Shown here: piece by piece, positions 1 through 8,047 of the stretch
Numbering within the stretch: position 1 is the stretch's first letter
Layout of the letters: the number at the start of each line of letters is the position of its first letter
NCBI GenBank assembly: GCA_016793095.1
Contig: JAEUJQ010000058.1
Span: 62,001 to 126,000, forward strand
DNA length: 64,000 bases
Direction: 5' to 3'
Source: Myxococcaceae bacterium
GTDB lineage: Bacteria > Myxococcota > Myxococcia > Myxococcales > Myxococcaceae
The notes under the pieces: model-generated
Database searches by the model: none
What the model was told of the DNA's origin: nothing
Seen by the model: only the letters and a program-made list of their open reading frames with translations
Made by a program: the position numbers and the translations under genes

Positions 1-541
1 TCGAGATGGACACGAAGACGGCCGCGAAGACGAGGTTGGCGAGGTTGGACGTCACGTCCTCGACGAGGCCATTGGGCTGAAAGGCGGCTGGCAGGTGCCC
101 GGCGCGCTCGGCCCACGCGATGAAGACCGTCACGAGGCCGGCGACCGTCGCCGTGATGACGCCCGCCGTGGGCGAGACCGTGAGCCCCGCCAGCAGCGTG
201 ATGGTGACGTACGCCGCGCTGAGGTTCGCCTGAACGCCGCCGCCGAACCACGTGAGGAGCGTCATGACGGCGAAGTAGATGGCGACGTACGTCGTGCCGA
301 CCGCGGCAACCCAGCCCCGCGACAGGGCGACGAGCAGCCCGACGTGGAGCGCCGCGAAGCCGCTGTAGAAGACCAGCGCGAACAGCGGGCGGGGCCCGAG
401 CGCGTACCCGGCGATGGCGAACGGCACGATGATGACCAGCACCGAAGACACGACCCGATGCAGCAACCGGGCGCGCTGCGTGAGCACCTCGTCGTCGAAC
501 TGCGGTGGTGTCAACCACCGTCGCCAGGGTCCCCCCATCAT
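1..541 (-). CDS. Membrane sensor N-terminus, partial (runs off window)
   Basis: The first 180 codons of a gene that continues past base 1. I translated it by hand from ATG at 541-539; a second ATG follows directly. The visible part is almost entirely hydrophobic helices, about five or six, separated by short loops, after a basic N-terminus of about 27 residues. No catalytic domain lies inside the window. Multi-helix N-termini of this sort often precede histidine kinase or cyclase domains in bacteria, so a membrane sensor is the best guess, but this is inference. The start lies 14 bases after the stop of the upstream same-strand gene, so the two are probably co-transcribed. It could also be a plain integral membrane protein. 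Confidence 0.6.
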   Translation of the reverse strand, partial: MMGGPWRRWLTPPQFDDEVLTQRARLLHRVVSSVLVIIVPFAIAGYALGPRPLFALVFYSGFAALHVGLLVALSRGWVAAVGTTYVAIYFAVMTLLTWFGGGVQANLSAAYVTITLLAGLTVSPTAGVITATVAGLVTVFIAWAERAGHLPAAFQPNGLVEDVTSNLANLVFAAVFVSIS

Positions 542-555
542 CCACCGCAGCCTAC

Positions 556-1242
556 TCACTCCGGCTCCGATGAAGCAGTGGGGTCAGTCCGACCCGCGCG
601 AGTGAGGGCGCCGAGCTCCCGCTCGAGCTGAAAGCGCCGGGCGACCGGCCAGAACGCGACCAGCATGACGAGAAGGCCCAGGACGAGCCGGCCCAGCGTC
701 TCCAGGCGCGCGCGCCGACCGTCGTCGAGCACCATGACGCCGTCCTCTGAAGTGGGGCTGGAGCGCGCCCCCTCGAGTCGAGTCACCCGGCCGCGGAGCG
801 CCTTCGGCGTCAGCAGCGGCGCCACCTCAGCCGCGCGCGCAGCGAGCGTGGCGTCCACCGCGTCTGGAGCGACCGCGTCGAGGGACGAGCCGAGCGCCAG
901 CAGGGCTGCCTCGCTCGTCGCGAGCACCAGCCGCACGGGACCGCCGGCGCCCGCGGTGACGGGGACGAGCAGCTCAGACGGCGCAGCCGGCGCGCCCCGG
1001 TGGCTCCACCATGCGGCAGAGGCGCTCGAGAACTCGAGCCGGCAGCCCTCGAGCACGACCCACTGCCCGGGCTGTGGGTCCTCGAGGAGCGTCGCGCAGG
1101 CGAGCGGAGCCGGCGACACCGCCGCGCGGATGTCACGCACCGCCGACCAGGTGACGACGAGGCCGACGCCCAGCACGAGGAGCGTGCCCACGAGGGCACC
1201 AGCTCCGCCTTCACCCAGCAGCACCCGACGCGTACGGCTCAC
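556..1242 (-). CDS. Two-helix membrane protein of unknown function
   Basis: 228 residues from GTG at 1242. The open frame extends further upstream, but that extension is Arg/Pro-rich and unlike protein, while from this GTG the product starts with a basic tail and a clean hydrophobic helix (about residues 13-32). A second helix lies near the C-terminus (about residues 185-205) and ends in a short charged tail. The roughly 150 residues between the helices form a soluble domain with paired Cys residues near its start, probably extracytoplasmic. I do not recognise a family. A TACCCT hexamer six bases before the start, without a ribosome site, fits a leaderless mRNA. The membrane sensor gene follows 14 bases downstream. 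Confidence 0.6.
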   Translation of the reverse strand: MSRTRRVLLGEGGAGALVGTLLVLGVGLVVTWSAVRDIRAAVSPAPLACATLLEDPQPGQWVVLEGCRLEFSSASAAWWSHRGAPAAPSELLVPVTAGAGGPVRLVLATSEAALLALGSSLDAVAPDAVDATLAARAAEVAPLLTPKALRGRVTRLEGARSSPTSEDGVMVLDDGRRARLETLGRLVLGLLVMLVAFWPVARRFQLERELGALTRAGRTDPTASSEPE

Positions 1243-1248
1243 GGCGCG

Positions 1249-1254
1249 AGGGTA
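1249..1254 (-). promoter_or_regulatory. Candidate -10 element, leaderless start
   Basis: On the minus strand TACCCT ends six bases before the GTG at 1242, with no Shine-Dalgarno in between. This matches the extended set of such elements in the window. No clear -35 is visible. Confidence 0.4.
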
Positions 1255-1462
1255 GCGCGAGACGTCGCTGCAGCGTGGGGATTCACGGCGGCGCGTCGTT
1301 TGACGTGAGGCGCAGCGCCGGCAGCGCCTGGCTGACAGGCTGTCACACGGGACGCGAGCGGCCTGCCGTGCTCCCGGAGCGTTCCGAACGCCGAGCCCGG
1401 CACGCGCGTTGCGATGGCGCGGGAACGCCGGCCGGGGCCACTCACCGAAGGAGCTCACCATC

Positions 1463-2077
1463 GTGCTGCGACTCATCTCCAGTCTCGCCGTCATCCTCTC
1501 GCCCGCCGCGTTCGCTCAACCCTCCGAAGCGACCGAGCCGAACAACGTCCTCTCCGTGAGGCTCGCCTCGACGGCGGGCGCGCCGGCGCTCGGTCTCGGC
1601 GGCCTGGGCGGGCTGGGCCTCTTGTCCGTGGCTCCACCGGGAGCCGGCCTGTCGTACGAGCGCGCCTTCGGCCACCTGTCGGCGGTCGTCGCGCTCGACG
1701 CGAGCGGTGCGTTCGCCACCCAGTTCGAGTCCCTCTCCGCCAGCCTCGAGCCCGGGCTGCGCTGGACGTTCGGCGACCGCCGCCTCTCGGGCCCATGGGT
1801 GGGGGTGGCCGTTCCGCTGTCGGTCAGGCGAACGTCTTTCCGCGCGAACACGCTGAACGAGCTGGGTGAGAACGTCTCGACGCGGCTGACCTCGACCAGC
1901 TTCGGCCTCGGGCTGGAGGCGCTCGCGGGCTGGTCGTTCCGCTTCGACAACGGCTTCTTCGCCCAGGTGGCGGCTGGCCCCCGGCTCGCACAGCAGTGGG
2001 GCACCGGCGCTGCGGAGGTCGAGCCGTCGACGAGCCTCGGGCTGCGTGGCTTCGTCGCGCTCGGCGCAGCGTTCTGA
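1463..2077 (+). CDS. Exported outer-membrane beta-barrel-like protein
   Basis: 204 residues from GTG at 1463, chosen because AAGGAG lies at 1448-1453 and because the product then begins with a textbook signal peptide (hydrophobic core, cleavage after Ala-Phe-Ala, about residue 17). The mature part alternates Gly-rich and aromatic strands, repeatedly ends strands with Phe/Trp and finishes on a C-terminal Phe, as outer-membrane barrels do. No enzymatic motif is seen. It is a single gene followed directly by a strong hairpin terminator. Likely an envelope protein of the OmpA/porin-like barrel class; the exact family is not recognised. Confidence 0.7.
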   Translation: MLRLISSLAVILSPAAFAQPSEATEPNNVLSVRLASTAGAPALGLGGLGGLGLLSVAPPGAGLSYERAFGHLSAVVALDASGAFATQFESLSASLEPGLRWTFGDRRLSGPWVGVAVPLSVRRTSFRANTLNELGENVSTRLTSTSFGLGLEALAGWSFRFDNGFFAQVAAGPRLAQQWGTGAAEVEPSTSLGLRGFVALGAAF

Positions 2078-2085
2078 CGGTGACA

Positions 2086-2128
2086 CCGGGGCTCCGCGGA
2101 GCGAGGTGGGTGCGGAGCCCCGGCTTTT
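2086..2128 (+). terminator. Rho-independent terminator
   Basis: A perfect 12-bp stem (2086-2097 with 2112-2123), 14-base loop, followed by CTTTTG. It sits nine bases after the stop of the barrel protein and terminates that gene. Confidence 0.85.
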
Positions 2129-2129
2129 G

Positions 2130-2327
2130 TCAGTGCGTCAACGCCCGCTCGGCTGGCCGCTCCGTCGTCTCGCGGACGTGGAGCTTCCCGTCGAGCGGCA
2201 GCACGTCGAGCTCGAGCGAGAGCGTGCCGTCTGCGTTCAGCGTGGCCCGTCCCGCCCTCACCCAGATGCTGCCGTTCCGGCCCTCCCGAATGCTGAAGAC
2301 CGTCAGGCGTGTCGCTGGTGTCGTCAT
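2130..2327 (-). CDS. Small hypothetical protein (65 aa)
   Basis: A 65-residue gene on the minus strand starting at ATG 2327 with a strong GGAGG at the correct distance upstream, inside a much longer meaningless open frame. The product begins MTTPATRLTVF, is about half beta-prone and half charged, has no signal peptide or helix, and contains no motif I know. It is convergent with the barrel gene, sharing the hairpin between them, and divergent from the kinase operon that starts at 2490. The ribosome site and high third-position GC make it likely to be real. Confidence 0.6.
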   Translation of the reverse strand: MTTPATRLTVFSIREGRNGSIWVRAGRATLNADGTLSLELDVLPLDGKLHVRETTERPAERALTH

Positions 2328-2476
2328 GCGTGTCCTCCTTCGTGGACGCCAGGAGTCCATTCCCCCGTGTCGGGCAGGTCTCCAGCGAACGGTGGGCCAA
2401 CGCGTCGCGCCTGCAGGTCCGCGGAACAGGAGGGTGCGCGCAGGCGCTCCAGTCTCTTCTCGGCGGGCGAGAGCCC

Positions 2477-2482
2477 TATAGT
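2477..2482 (+). promoter_or_regulatory. Candidate -10 element, leaderless start of kinase operon
   Basis: TATAGT followed by exactly seven bases and then the ATG at 2490. Transcription from this hexamer would begin at or next to the start codon. No -35 consensus and no ribosome site are visible. Confidence 0.5.
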
Positions 2483-2489
2483 GCGCGAC

Positions 2490-3929
2490 ATGGAGCGCCC
2501 GCCCGTGGATCCGTTGGTCGGCCAGCTGCTCGGTGACTACCGGGTCGAGGCCCCCATCGGCCGCGGAGGCATGGGCGTCGTCTACCGCGCGGTCCACCCC
2601 CTCATTGGTCGACGGGTCGCGGTGAAGACGCTGCTGCCCGAGCTCGCAGAGGACCCGGAGCAGGCGGCGCGCTTCCTCAAAGAGGCCCAGGCCCTCAGCG
2701 CCGTCAAACACCGCGGAGTCATCGACGTCATCTCGTTCGGCAAGCTGCCTGATGGCCGCCAGTACATGGTGATGGAGTTCCTCGAGGGCGAGGCGCTCGA
2801 CGCGGCCCTGCACCGCGAGGGCTCGTTCTCACCCGTTCGCGCGCTCACCCTCATCGACGAGGTGCTCGACGCGCTCTCGGCTGCGCACCGGGCAGGCGTC
2901 GTGCACCGCGACATCAAACCGGCGAACGTCTTCCTGCTCACCCAGTCGAATGGCACGACGGTGGTGAAGCTCGTCGACTTCGGGCTCGCGCGGCACTCGG
3001 GGGTAGGCGGGCTGACGCGCGCGGGCGCGAAGACCTCGCTGATGGCGGGCACACCCGAGTACTTCTCGCCGGAGCAGGCGCGCGGGCTGGCGGCGACGCC
3101 ACGCTCCGACCTCTACGCCGTCGGTGTGATGTCGTTCGAGCTCCTGTCCGGCCAGCTGCCCTTCAAGGACACCGGCATCACGGAGCTGCTCGACGCCCAT
3201 CAGAGGAAGCCGGCGCCGCGCCTGTCGTCAGTCGCCGGCGGGATCCCCGACGCCGTCGACGCGTTCGTCGCGTCTCTGCTCGAGAAGGACCCTGAGCGGC
3301 GACCGGCGAGCGCCGACATCGCCCGCGCGACCGTCCAGCGACTGCTGCGGGAGCTGAAGGCCGAAGCGACCCACGTCGGCCCGCGCCCGGGCGCGGTGGG
3401 AGCGAGTCAGAGCCTGACCGCGAGGCTCCCAGACACCCGGCCCGCGGGTCTCCGCCTGTCCCGGCTCGCCGTCGCGGCGACGCTCTCGACCGCGGTGCTC
3501 GTCGGGGTGCTCGCGTGGGCGGGGCTGCGACCCGGGGGACCGGCGCCGGCGACCGTCGCGCCGCGTCGGGTGCTCCCCGCGCCCTCAGCGCCTTCGCCCG
3601 TCGGACGGGTGGAGGAGGACGTTCCGCCGGAGGCTCCACCGAAGGTCGACGACTTGAGCCCGCTCGCCGTCAACCAGCCTCGCCCCTCGAGCAGGCCTGC
3701 GCGGCCCCGGCCCCCGTCACCTCCAGCGTTCTGCGCCGCCGCCGGCTGGAAGGACACCTTGCGCGAGAAGGTCGGTGAAGCCCAGCAGCGGGCGCGCGCC
3801 GCGGGAGTCCTGACACCTGCCGCCGAGGACGGGCTGCGCACCATCCATCAGCAGGCTCGCGACTCCACGAAGGACTGTGCGACACTCGCCCGGGAACTGG
3901 AGAGTTGGAGAGCTCAGCACCTTCCATGA
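2490..3929 (+). CDS. Transmembrane Ser/Thr protein kinase (Hanks type)
   Basis: 479 residues from ATG 2490; upstream codons in the same frame are not protein-like. The kinase domain has the Gly loop GRGGMG at 24-29, the ATP-binding Lys46 in VAVK, HRDIKPAN with Asp141, and DFG at 163-165, so it should be active. A single membrane helix follows at about 325-345, then a Pro-rich stretch and a roughly 80-residue C-terminal region with two Cys, presumably extracytoplasmic. It phosphorylates Ser/Thr on unknown partners from the inner membrane. Its stop overlaps the start of the next gene (ATGA), and that gene overlaps a lipoprotein gene in the same way, so the three are translationally coupled and may form one envelope-signalling unit. 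Confidence 0.92.
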   Translation: MERPPVDPLVGQLLGDYRVEAPIGRGGMGVVYRAVHPLIGRRVAVKTLLPELAEDPEQAARFLKEAQALSAVKHRGVIDVISFGKLPDGRQYMVMEFLEGEALDAALHREGSFSPVRALTLIDEVLDALSAAHRAGVVHRDIKPANVFLLTQSNGTTVVKLVDFGLARHSGVGGLTRAGAKTSLMAGTPEYFSPEQARGLAATPRSDLYAVGVMSFELLSGQLPFKDTGITELLDAHQRKPAPRLSSVAGGIPDAVDAFVASLLEKDPERRPASADIARATVQRLLRELKAEATHVGPRPGAVGASQSLTARLPDTRPAGLRLSRLAVAATLSTAVLVGVLAWAGLRPGGPAPATVAPRRVLPAPSAPSPVGRVEEDVPPEAPPKVDDLSPLAVNQPRPSSRPARPRPPSPPAFCAAAGWKDTLREKVGEAQQRARAAGVLTPAAEDGLRTIHQQARDSTKDCATLARELESWRAQHLP

Positions 3930-4819
3930 CCGCCTTCGCGCTCACCCTCGCCGCCGCCACTTCCCTCGCAGCGCCGCGCCTCGTCGTGCAGCCGGTCACC
4001 GCCTCGGCGCCGCTGCCGGGCGCTGCCAACGCCGCGTGGCTGACCGCGGTCGCAAGCCTGGCCGTCGAGCTGCCGTCCACGTTCGAGGTCGATGATGCGC
4101 TGGCCACCTTGCCTTCGCGGAGCTGTGGCCTCGAAGCCCGGTGCCTCGCGCGCCTCGCAGTCGCGACGCGCTGCCCCTTCGCGCTGGCCGTCGCCGTGCA
4201 GCCGAGCGGCGCCGGCTCGAAGCTCATCGCGCGGGTGGCGAACGCGGAGGGCGCCATCGTGCGAGAGGGCGAGCGCGACGAGCCGGTGACGCCGACGCGG
4301 GAAGCGGACTGGCTGCGCGCCTTCCGGGCGCTGACGAGCGCGCTCAGCCTCGAGACGCTGGACGAAGCGGCGGCGGTGACCTTGCCACCTGCTCCCTTGC
4401 CCGCCTCACCCAGCCCGCCGCTCGTTCCGGCGCGCGTCGCACCGGCGCCCGACGTCGGCGTCGCGGCCGCCCTGGTCGAGCCGGCGCGGCCAACCTGGCG
4501 GACGACGGTCGCCGTCACTGCCGGCGCAGTCGCCGTCGCAGCAGGCGCCGCCGCGACGACCCTCGCGGTGATGAACCTGGGTGAGGCGAGGGCGCTCGCC
4601 GCGGCCAGCCAGGGCGCCCTCCTTCCCGCGTGGGCGGTGGAGCGCGCCGTCGCCCTCGATGAGCGCACGACCCTCGCGGCGGGGCTGGGTGCAGGGGCGG
4701 CCGTCGCTGCCGCCGTCGCCATCATCACGCTCGCGCTCCCCGGCGAGAGGCCGGTGACCGTGAGTCTGTCGCCGCGCGCCGACGGCGCGGGAGTCTCCCT
4801 CGGCGGGAGGTTGCCATGA
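3926..4819 (+). CDS. Exported/membrane protein coupled to kinase
   Basis: 297 residues from ATG 3926, which overlaps the kinase stop by four bases. It opens with a signal peptide (about residues 1-17, Ala-rich), then a soluble domain with paired Cys (CGLEARC), a Pro-rich linker near residues 150-180, and two hydrophobic helices (about 195-218 and 252-275) before a short tail. This layout, sensor-like domain plus linker plus membrane hairpin, resembles myxobacterial proteins encoded beside Ser/Thr kinases that carry PEGA-like tails, but I see no named domain. Likely the envelope partner of the kinase; that is inference from coupling only. Confidence 0.7.
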   Translation: MTAFALTLAAATSLAAPRLVVQPVTASAPLPGAANAAWLTAVASLAVELPSTFEVDDALATLPSRSCGLEARCLARLAVATRCPFALAVAVQPSGAGSKLIARVANAEGAIVREGERDEPVTPTREADWLRAFRALTSALSLETLDEAAAVTLPPAPLPASPSPPLVPARVAPAPDVGVAAALVEPARPTWRTTVAVTAGAVAVAAGAAATTLAVMNLGEARALAAASQGALLPAWAVERAVALDERTTLAAGLGAGAAVAAAVAIITLALPGERPVTVSLSPRADGAGVSLGGRLP

Positions 4820-5079
4820 GAGCTGTCGTGCTCCTCATCGTCGGGCTCGCCCTCTCCTGCAACCCGGCCCCACGCTGCCGGACCAGCGGCGACTGCGGCG
4901 GTGGGGTCTGCAGCGGCGGCTTCTGCACTGACGTGACGGGCCCCGTCGGCGGTGGGGCTGTCTCGACGGCCGACGGCGGCAACCGGCTCGAGACGACGGA
5001 TCTGGACGACGCCGACGCGTCAGTCGCCGACGCAGGCGTGCGCGCAGACGCAGGCCAGGAAACCAACGGGCGCCCATAG
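4816..5079 (+). CDS. Small Cys-rich lipoprotein
   Basis: 87 residues, ATGA-overlapping the previous gene. The signal sequence ends in the lipobox LALSC (Cys15), so the mature protein is lipid-anchored. After it come six further Cys in about 24 residues (pattern C-x5-C-x4-C-x4-C), then a Gly- and Asp-rich unstructured tail. Short Cys-rich heads of this sort recur on other lipoproteins in this window. Third gene of the kinase operon. No function can be assigned. Confidence 0.7.
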   Translation: MRAVVLLIVGLALSCNPAPRCRTSGDCGGGVCSGGFCTDVTGPVGGGAVSTADGGNRLETTDLDDADASVADAGVRADAGQETNGRP

Positions 5080-5209
5080 CTGACGACTCGCGCTGCGTGG
5101 CCGGACCCGGGCGGCGCACCGGCGGGCTGCAGCGAGCTCCAGCCGACGCAGGGTCCGCGCAGACACACATGCGGAATGCCAACGGGCCGGAGACGACGGG
5201 CTCCGAACC

Positions 5210-6202
5210 TCAGCCCACGTGCGTCGCGTGCGCTTCGAGGAACCCGGCCACCCGGGGGAAGAGCTCGTCAGGGGCCCGCCGCCCCAGCACGAGGTCGCCG
5301 TGCCCCGCGTCGAAGGTGAAGCCGCTCATCAGGCTCACCGTGAGCTCGGTCACCGGCCCGCCGAGGTGCTTCGCGGCGAGGTGCGCGGCGTCAGGCGGCG
5401 CCAGGAAGTCCCTCACGCCCGCCACCAGCAGCACCGGCACCCGCACCGCGTCGAGGTGCGCGAGGTAGTCGAAGCCGTCCTCTCCGTCGAAGTGGCCCGT
5501 CGAGACCCACCGCACGAACTGCTGCAGCACCCCGTGCGGCACGTCGGCCACCACCGAGCGCAGCGCCTGGCGGATGACGACGTCATCGACGTTGTCTCGG
5601 TTGAGCAGGTACTTGCCGATGGGCTCGGGCGGCAGGCCGATGGGAATGGCGGCGCGCGCCATCATCGAGAGCGGCGCCACCTTGAAGCGCAAGAGCGGCT
5701 CCACCAGCTCGACGAAGCGCTGCACGCCGGGCTGGTGCGAGAAGGTGAAGGGGCTGCCGAGCGCGACGAGGGCCTTGAAGGGCGCCTCGGGCTGCCGGGC
5801 GAGGTGCGCGAACGGCAGCAGACCGCCGCGCGAGTGCCCCGCGAAGAAGAGCTGCCGCGGCCCCGTCGACAGCACCGCCCGCAGCGCCGCCGTCACGTCG
5901 TGCGTCGCCTCGACGTCGAAGGTGCTGTCCTCGCCGCTGCCGCCGAGCCCGTGCCCGCGCAGCTCGAGCACCCAGGTCTCGAAGCCGCGCCGCGCGAGGT
6001 AGCGCGCGAGCGAGTACTTCTCGTCGAAGTCGAGGTTGAAGCGGTTGGTGGCGAGGCTGTGGCCCAGCAGCACCGGCTCGACGAAGCGCGCCTCGCCGCG
6101 CGGGTGGTAGCGACCGAGGGCGATGGCGCTGCCGTCGTCAGTGGCCACCTTGAAGAGCTGGTCCGGCGCGAAGACGAGGGGTGGCGGCAGGCGAACGGGC
6201 AC
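5210..6202 (-). CDS. Alpha/beta-hydrolase (lipase/esterase-like)
   Basis: 330 residues starting at GTG 6202 with GAGGGGTGA just upstream. The fold signature is clear: LLGHS near residue 47, the nucleophile elbow GHSRGG (Ser near 123), an acid in VAGVRDFLAPP, and a final His in DAGHGDL. There is no signal peptide, so it is cytoplasmic or membrane-associated. Related proteins hydrolyse esters, lipids or polyhydroxyalkanoate-like substrates; the substrate here is unknown. It begins three bases after the stop of the metallophosphatase gene and is probably co-transcribed with it. Convergent with the kinase operon. Confidence 0.85.
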   Translation of the reverse strand: MPVRLPPPLVFAPDQLFKVATDDGSAIALGRYHPRGEARFVEPVLLGHSLATNRFNLDFDEKYSLARYLARRGFETWVLELRGHGLGGSGEDSTFDVEATHDVTAALRAVLSTGPRQLFFAGHSRGGLLPFAHLARQPEAPFKALVALGSPFTFSHQPGVQRFVELVEPLLRFKVAPLSMMARAAIPIGLPPEPIGKYLLNRDNVDDVVIRQALRSVVADVPHGVLQQFVRWVSTGHFDGEDGFDYLAHLDAVRVPVLLVAGVRDFLAPPDAAHLAAKHLGGPVTELTVSLMSGFTFDAGHGDLVLGRRAPDELFPRVAGFLEAHATHVG

Positions 6203-6205
6203 AGC

Positions 6206-6958
6206 TCACCCCTCGTGGAGCAGCACCGGCTTGAAGCCCGCGGCGTCGCAGCTCGCCAGCACGTAGCGCACGCCTGCGCGCTCGCCCTGAAAGCCCACGC
6301 CGATGCCGGCGCCGTGCAGGTGGCCGTACACGCAGAGCGACGGCCTCCACGCCTCGACGACGCGGGAGAAGGCCGTCTCGAGGCCGTTCGTGTAGAGCGG
6401 CGGGAAGTGCACCGCGCAGACGCGCACCGTGGACCCCGCGCGGCGAGCCTCCCGCGCCTGCGCGTCCTTGATGGACAACGACAGGCGGTTCACCTCGCGC
6501 TCGATGTAGTCGGGCTTCTGCTCCTCGTCGCCCATCTCTCCGACCGGCATCGGCGGGGCCTCGGGGGCCGTCCACAGGCGGGAGCCGGCGATGACGTACG
6601 GCCCCACCTCGACGGCGCAGTTCTGGATGAAGCCCACGACGGAGGTGTACGGCTCGAGCAGCTTCTTCAGCTTCGCCGTGCTGTCGCCCCACCAGAAGTC
6701 GTGGTTGCCGCGGAGGAAGACCTTCTTGCCCGGGCGCGCGTCGAGCCAGGCGAGGTCCTCGAGCACCTCGGTGGGCCGCGTCGCCCACGAGATGTCGCCG
6801 GCGACGATGACGACGTCGGCGGCCGTCACCTGCGCGTCCCACGCCTGCCGGAGCGGCTCGGGGTGTCCCGCCCAGCCGAAGCGGTCCATGTCCTTCTTCC
6901 GGGTGGACGGCAGGTGGGTGTCACCGATGGCGAACAGGCGCATGGCAGGCGCGCTCAT
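6206..6958 (-). CDS. Calcineurin-like metallophosphoesterase
   Basis: 250 residues from ATG 6958 (alternatives at 6970 and 6943; the core begins at the latter with MRLFAIGDTH). All five metallophosphoesterase motifs are present in order: GDTHL, VAGDISWA, RGNHDFWWG, an AVHFPP motif and YGHLHG. The two-metal active site should therefore be intact. It resembles the stand-alone bacterial phosphohydrolases annotated simply as metallophosphatases; the substrate is not known. The downstream hydrolase starts almost immediately, making a two-gene operon divergent from the TetR regulator at 7148. Confidence 0.88.
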   Translation of the reverse strand: MSAPAMRLFAIGDTHLPSTRKKDMDRFGWAGHPEPLRQAWDAQVTAADVVIVAGDISWATRPTEVLEDLAWLDARPGKKVFLRGNHDFWWGDSTAKLKKLLEPYTSVVGFIQNCAVEVGPYVIAGSRLWTAPEAPPMPVGEMGDEEQKPDYIEREVNRLSLSIKDAQAREARRAGSTVRVCAVHFPPLYTNGLETAFSRVVEAWRPSLCVYGHLHGAGIGVGFQGERAGVRYVLASCDAAGFKPVLLHEG

Positions 6959-7131
6959 AGCCCACCGCACACCGCAGTCGATGGCCGTCCTGGCGCGCCC
7001 CCGGGCTCTTCACGGCGCTCCCCTGCAGCGACTCCAACCGCGGCGCGCGCGACTCGCCCGGGCCGAGCTCCCGCGCTGGCCGACGAAGCGACGTCGCATG
7101 TTTCCTCTGGCCACATCTGCGCGGGCAACCC

Positions 7132-7137
7132 TAGGGT
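7132..7137 (+). promoter_or_regulatory. Candidate -10 element of tetR-type gene
   Basis: TAGGGT followed by ten bases and ATG 7148, with no ribosome site. Part of the leaderless set. Confidence 0.35.
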
Positions 7138-7147
7138 GCCGTTCGTC

Positions 7148-7792
7148 ATGCGACCGGTGGACGAGCGGGTGCGGCTCAAGAAAGAGGGAGGCCGCTACCA
7201 CCATGGCAACCTGAAGGACGCGCTCGTGCTCGCGGCGGAGCGCTCCATCGCGAAGTCCGGCAACGTCGACCTGCCGCTGCGTGACGTCGCGAAGCTGGCT
7301 GGTGTCTCGCACGCCGCGGCCTACCGGCACTTCGACTCCAAGGCAGCGCTGCTGGCCGAGGTGGCGGCGCGGGGCTTCAAGGCGCTCGAGGAGCAGCTGC
7401 GTGAGGCCGGTGCGCGCGGCCGTGCGCCCGACGCGCGCCTGGTGGAGGTCGGCGTCGCCTACGTCGCCTTCGCGCTCGAGTCGGCTGGCGCCTTCCGCGT
7501 CATGTTCGAGCCCTCGCTCAAGCCCCTCGACCGCTTCCCGCAGCTGGCCGAGGCGTCCTTCAACGCGCTCGCGGTGTTCCACGGCGTGGTGCAGGAGGCC
7601 GTCGCCGCGAAGGTGCTGCGCGCCGACGACGTGAGCGGCACGGTGATGGCTTTGTGGGGCCTCGTGCACGGCCACGCGTGCCTGCTGGTGGACGGGCACC
7701 TCGCCGGGCCCTTCGAGCTGGGCCCGGACGACGCGGCGGCCTCGGCGCGGCTGGTGGTGCGCCGCCTCGTCGATGGGCTGCGCGAGCGGTGA
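7148..7792 (+). CDS. TetR/AcrR-family transcriptional regulator
   Basis: 214 residues from ATG 7148. The N-terminal helix-turn-helix is typical: LRDVAKLAGVSHAAAYRHF at about residues 45-63, followed by the usual linker into the ligand domain. The C-terminal part contains the WG.VHGHA segment of the TetR WHG (TetR_C_13-like) group. Such regulators repress a divergent or nearby gene and release it on binding a small molecule. It is divergent from the metallophosphatase-hydrolase operon, which is the natural candidate target; the intergenic space is about 190 bases. The long upstream extension of this reading frame is antisense to those genes and is not coding. Confidence 0.9.
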   Translation: MRPVDERVRLKKEGGRYHHGNLKDALVLAAERSIAKSGNVDLPLRDVAKLAGVSHAAAYRHFDSKAALLAEVAARGFKALEEQLREAGARGRAPDARLVEVGVAYVAFALESAGAFRVMFEPSLKPLDRFPQLAEASFNALAVFHGVVQEAVAAKVLRADDVSGTVMALWGLVHGHACLLVDGHLAGPFELGPDDAAASARLVVRRLVDGLRER

Positions 7793-8047
7793 GGGGCGCG
7801 TGCTTCGGCGACCCCTCTCTCGACCCTCGCTGCGCATCGCCGGCGGACGGCCACGCTGAGGGCGTGCGGAACGGCGTCGCCCTCCAGACGAACGGGCAGC
7901 CGTACGATGCGGCGGCGCCAGCGCCCGGCCGTCGGGCGGTGCCGGCTGGCAGCGCCACGCCTCGACCCCAGCGTCCAGCGCGTCGTCTCGCGGGTGGCCG
8001 CGTGCGCGGAGTGCTCCCGCGCGACAGGCGAGGCAGACTCCGGACCG

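Noticed and set aside
5219..7147. Long plus-strand open frame running upstream into the TetR gene
   Set aside because: It is antisense to the hydrolase and metallophosphatase genes, Arg/His/Pro-rich and has no domain; typical of high-GC DNA.
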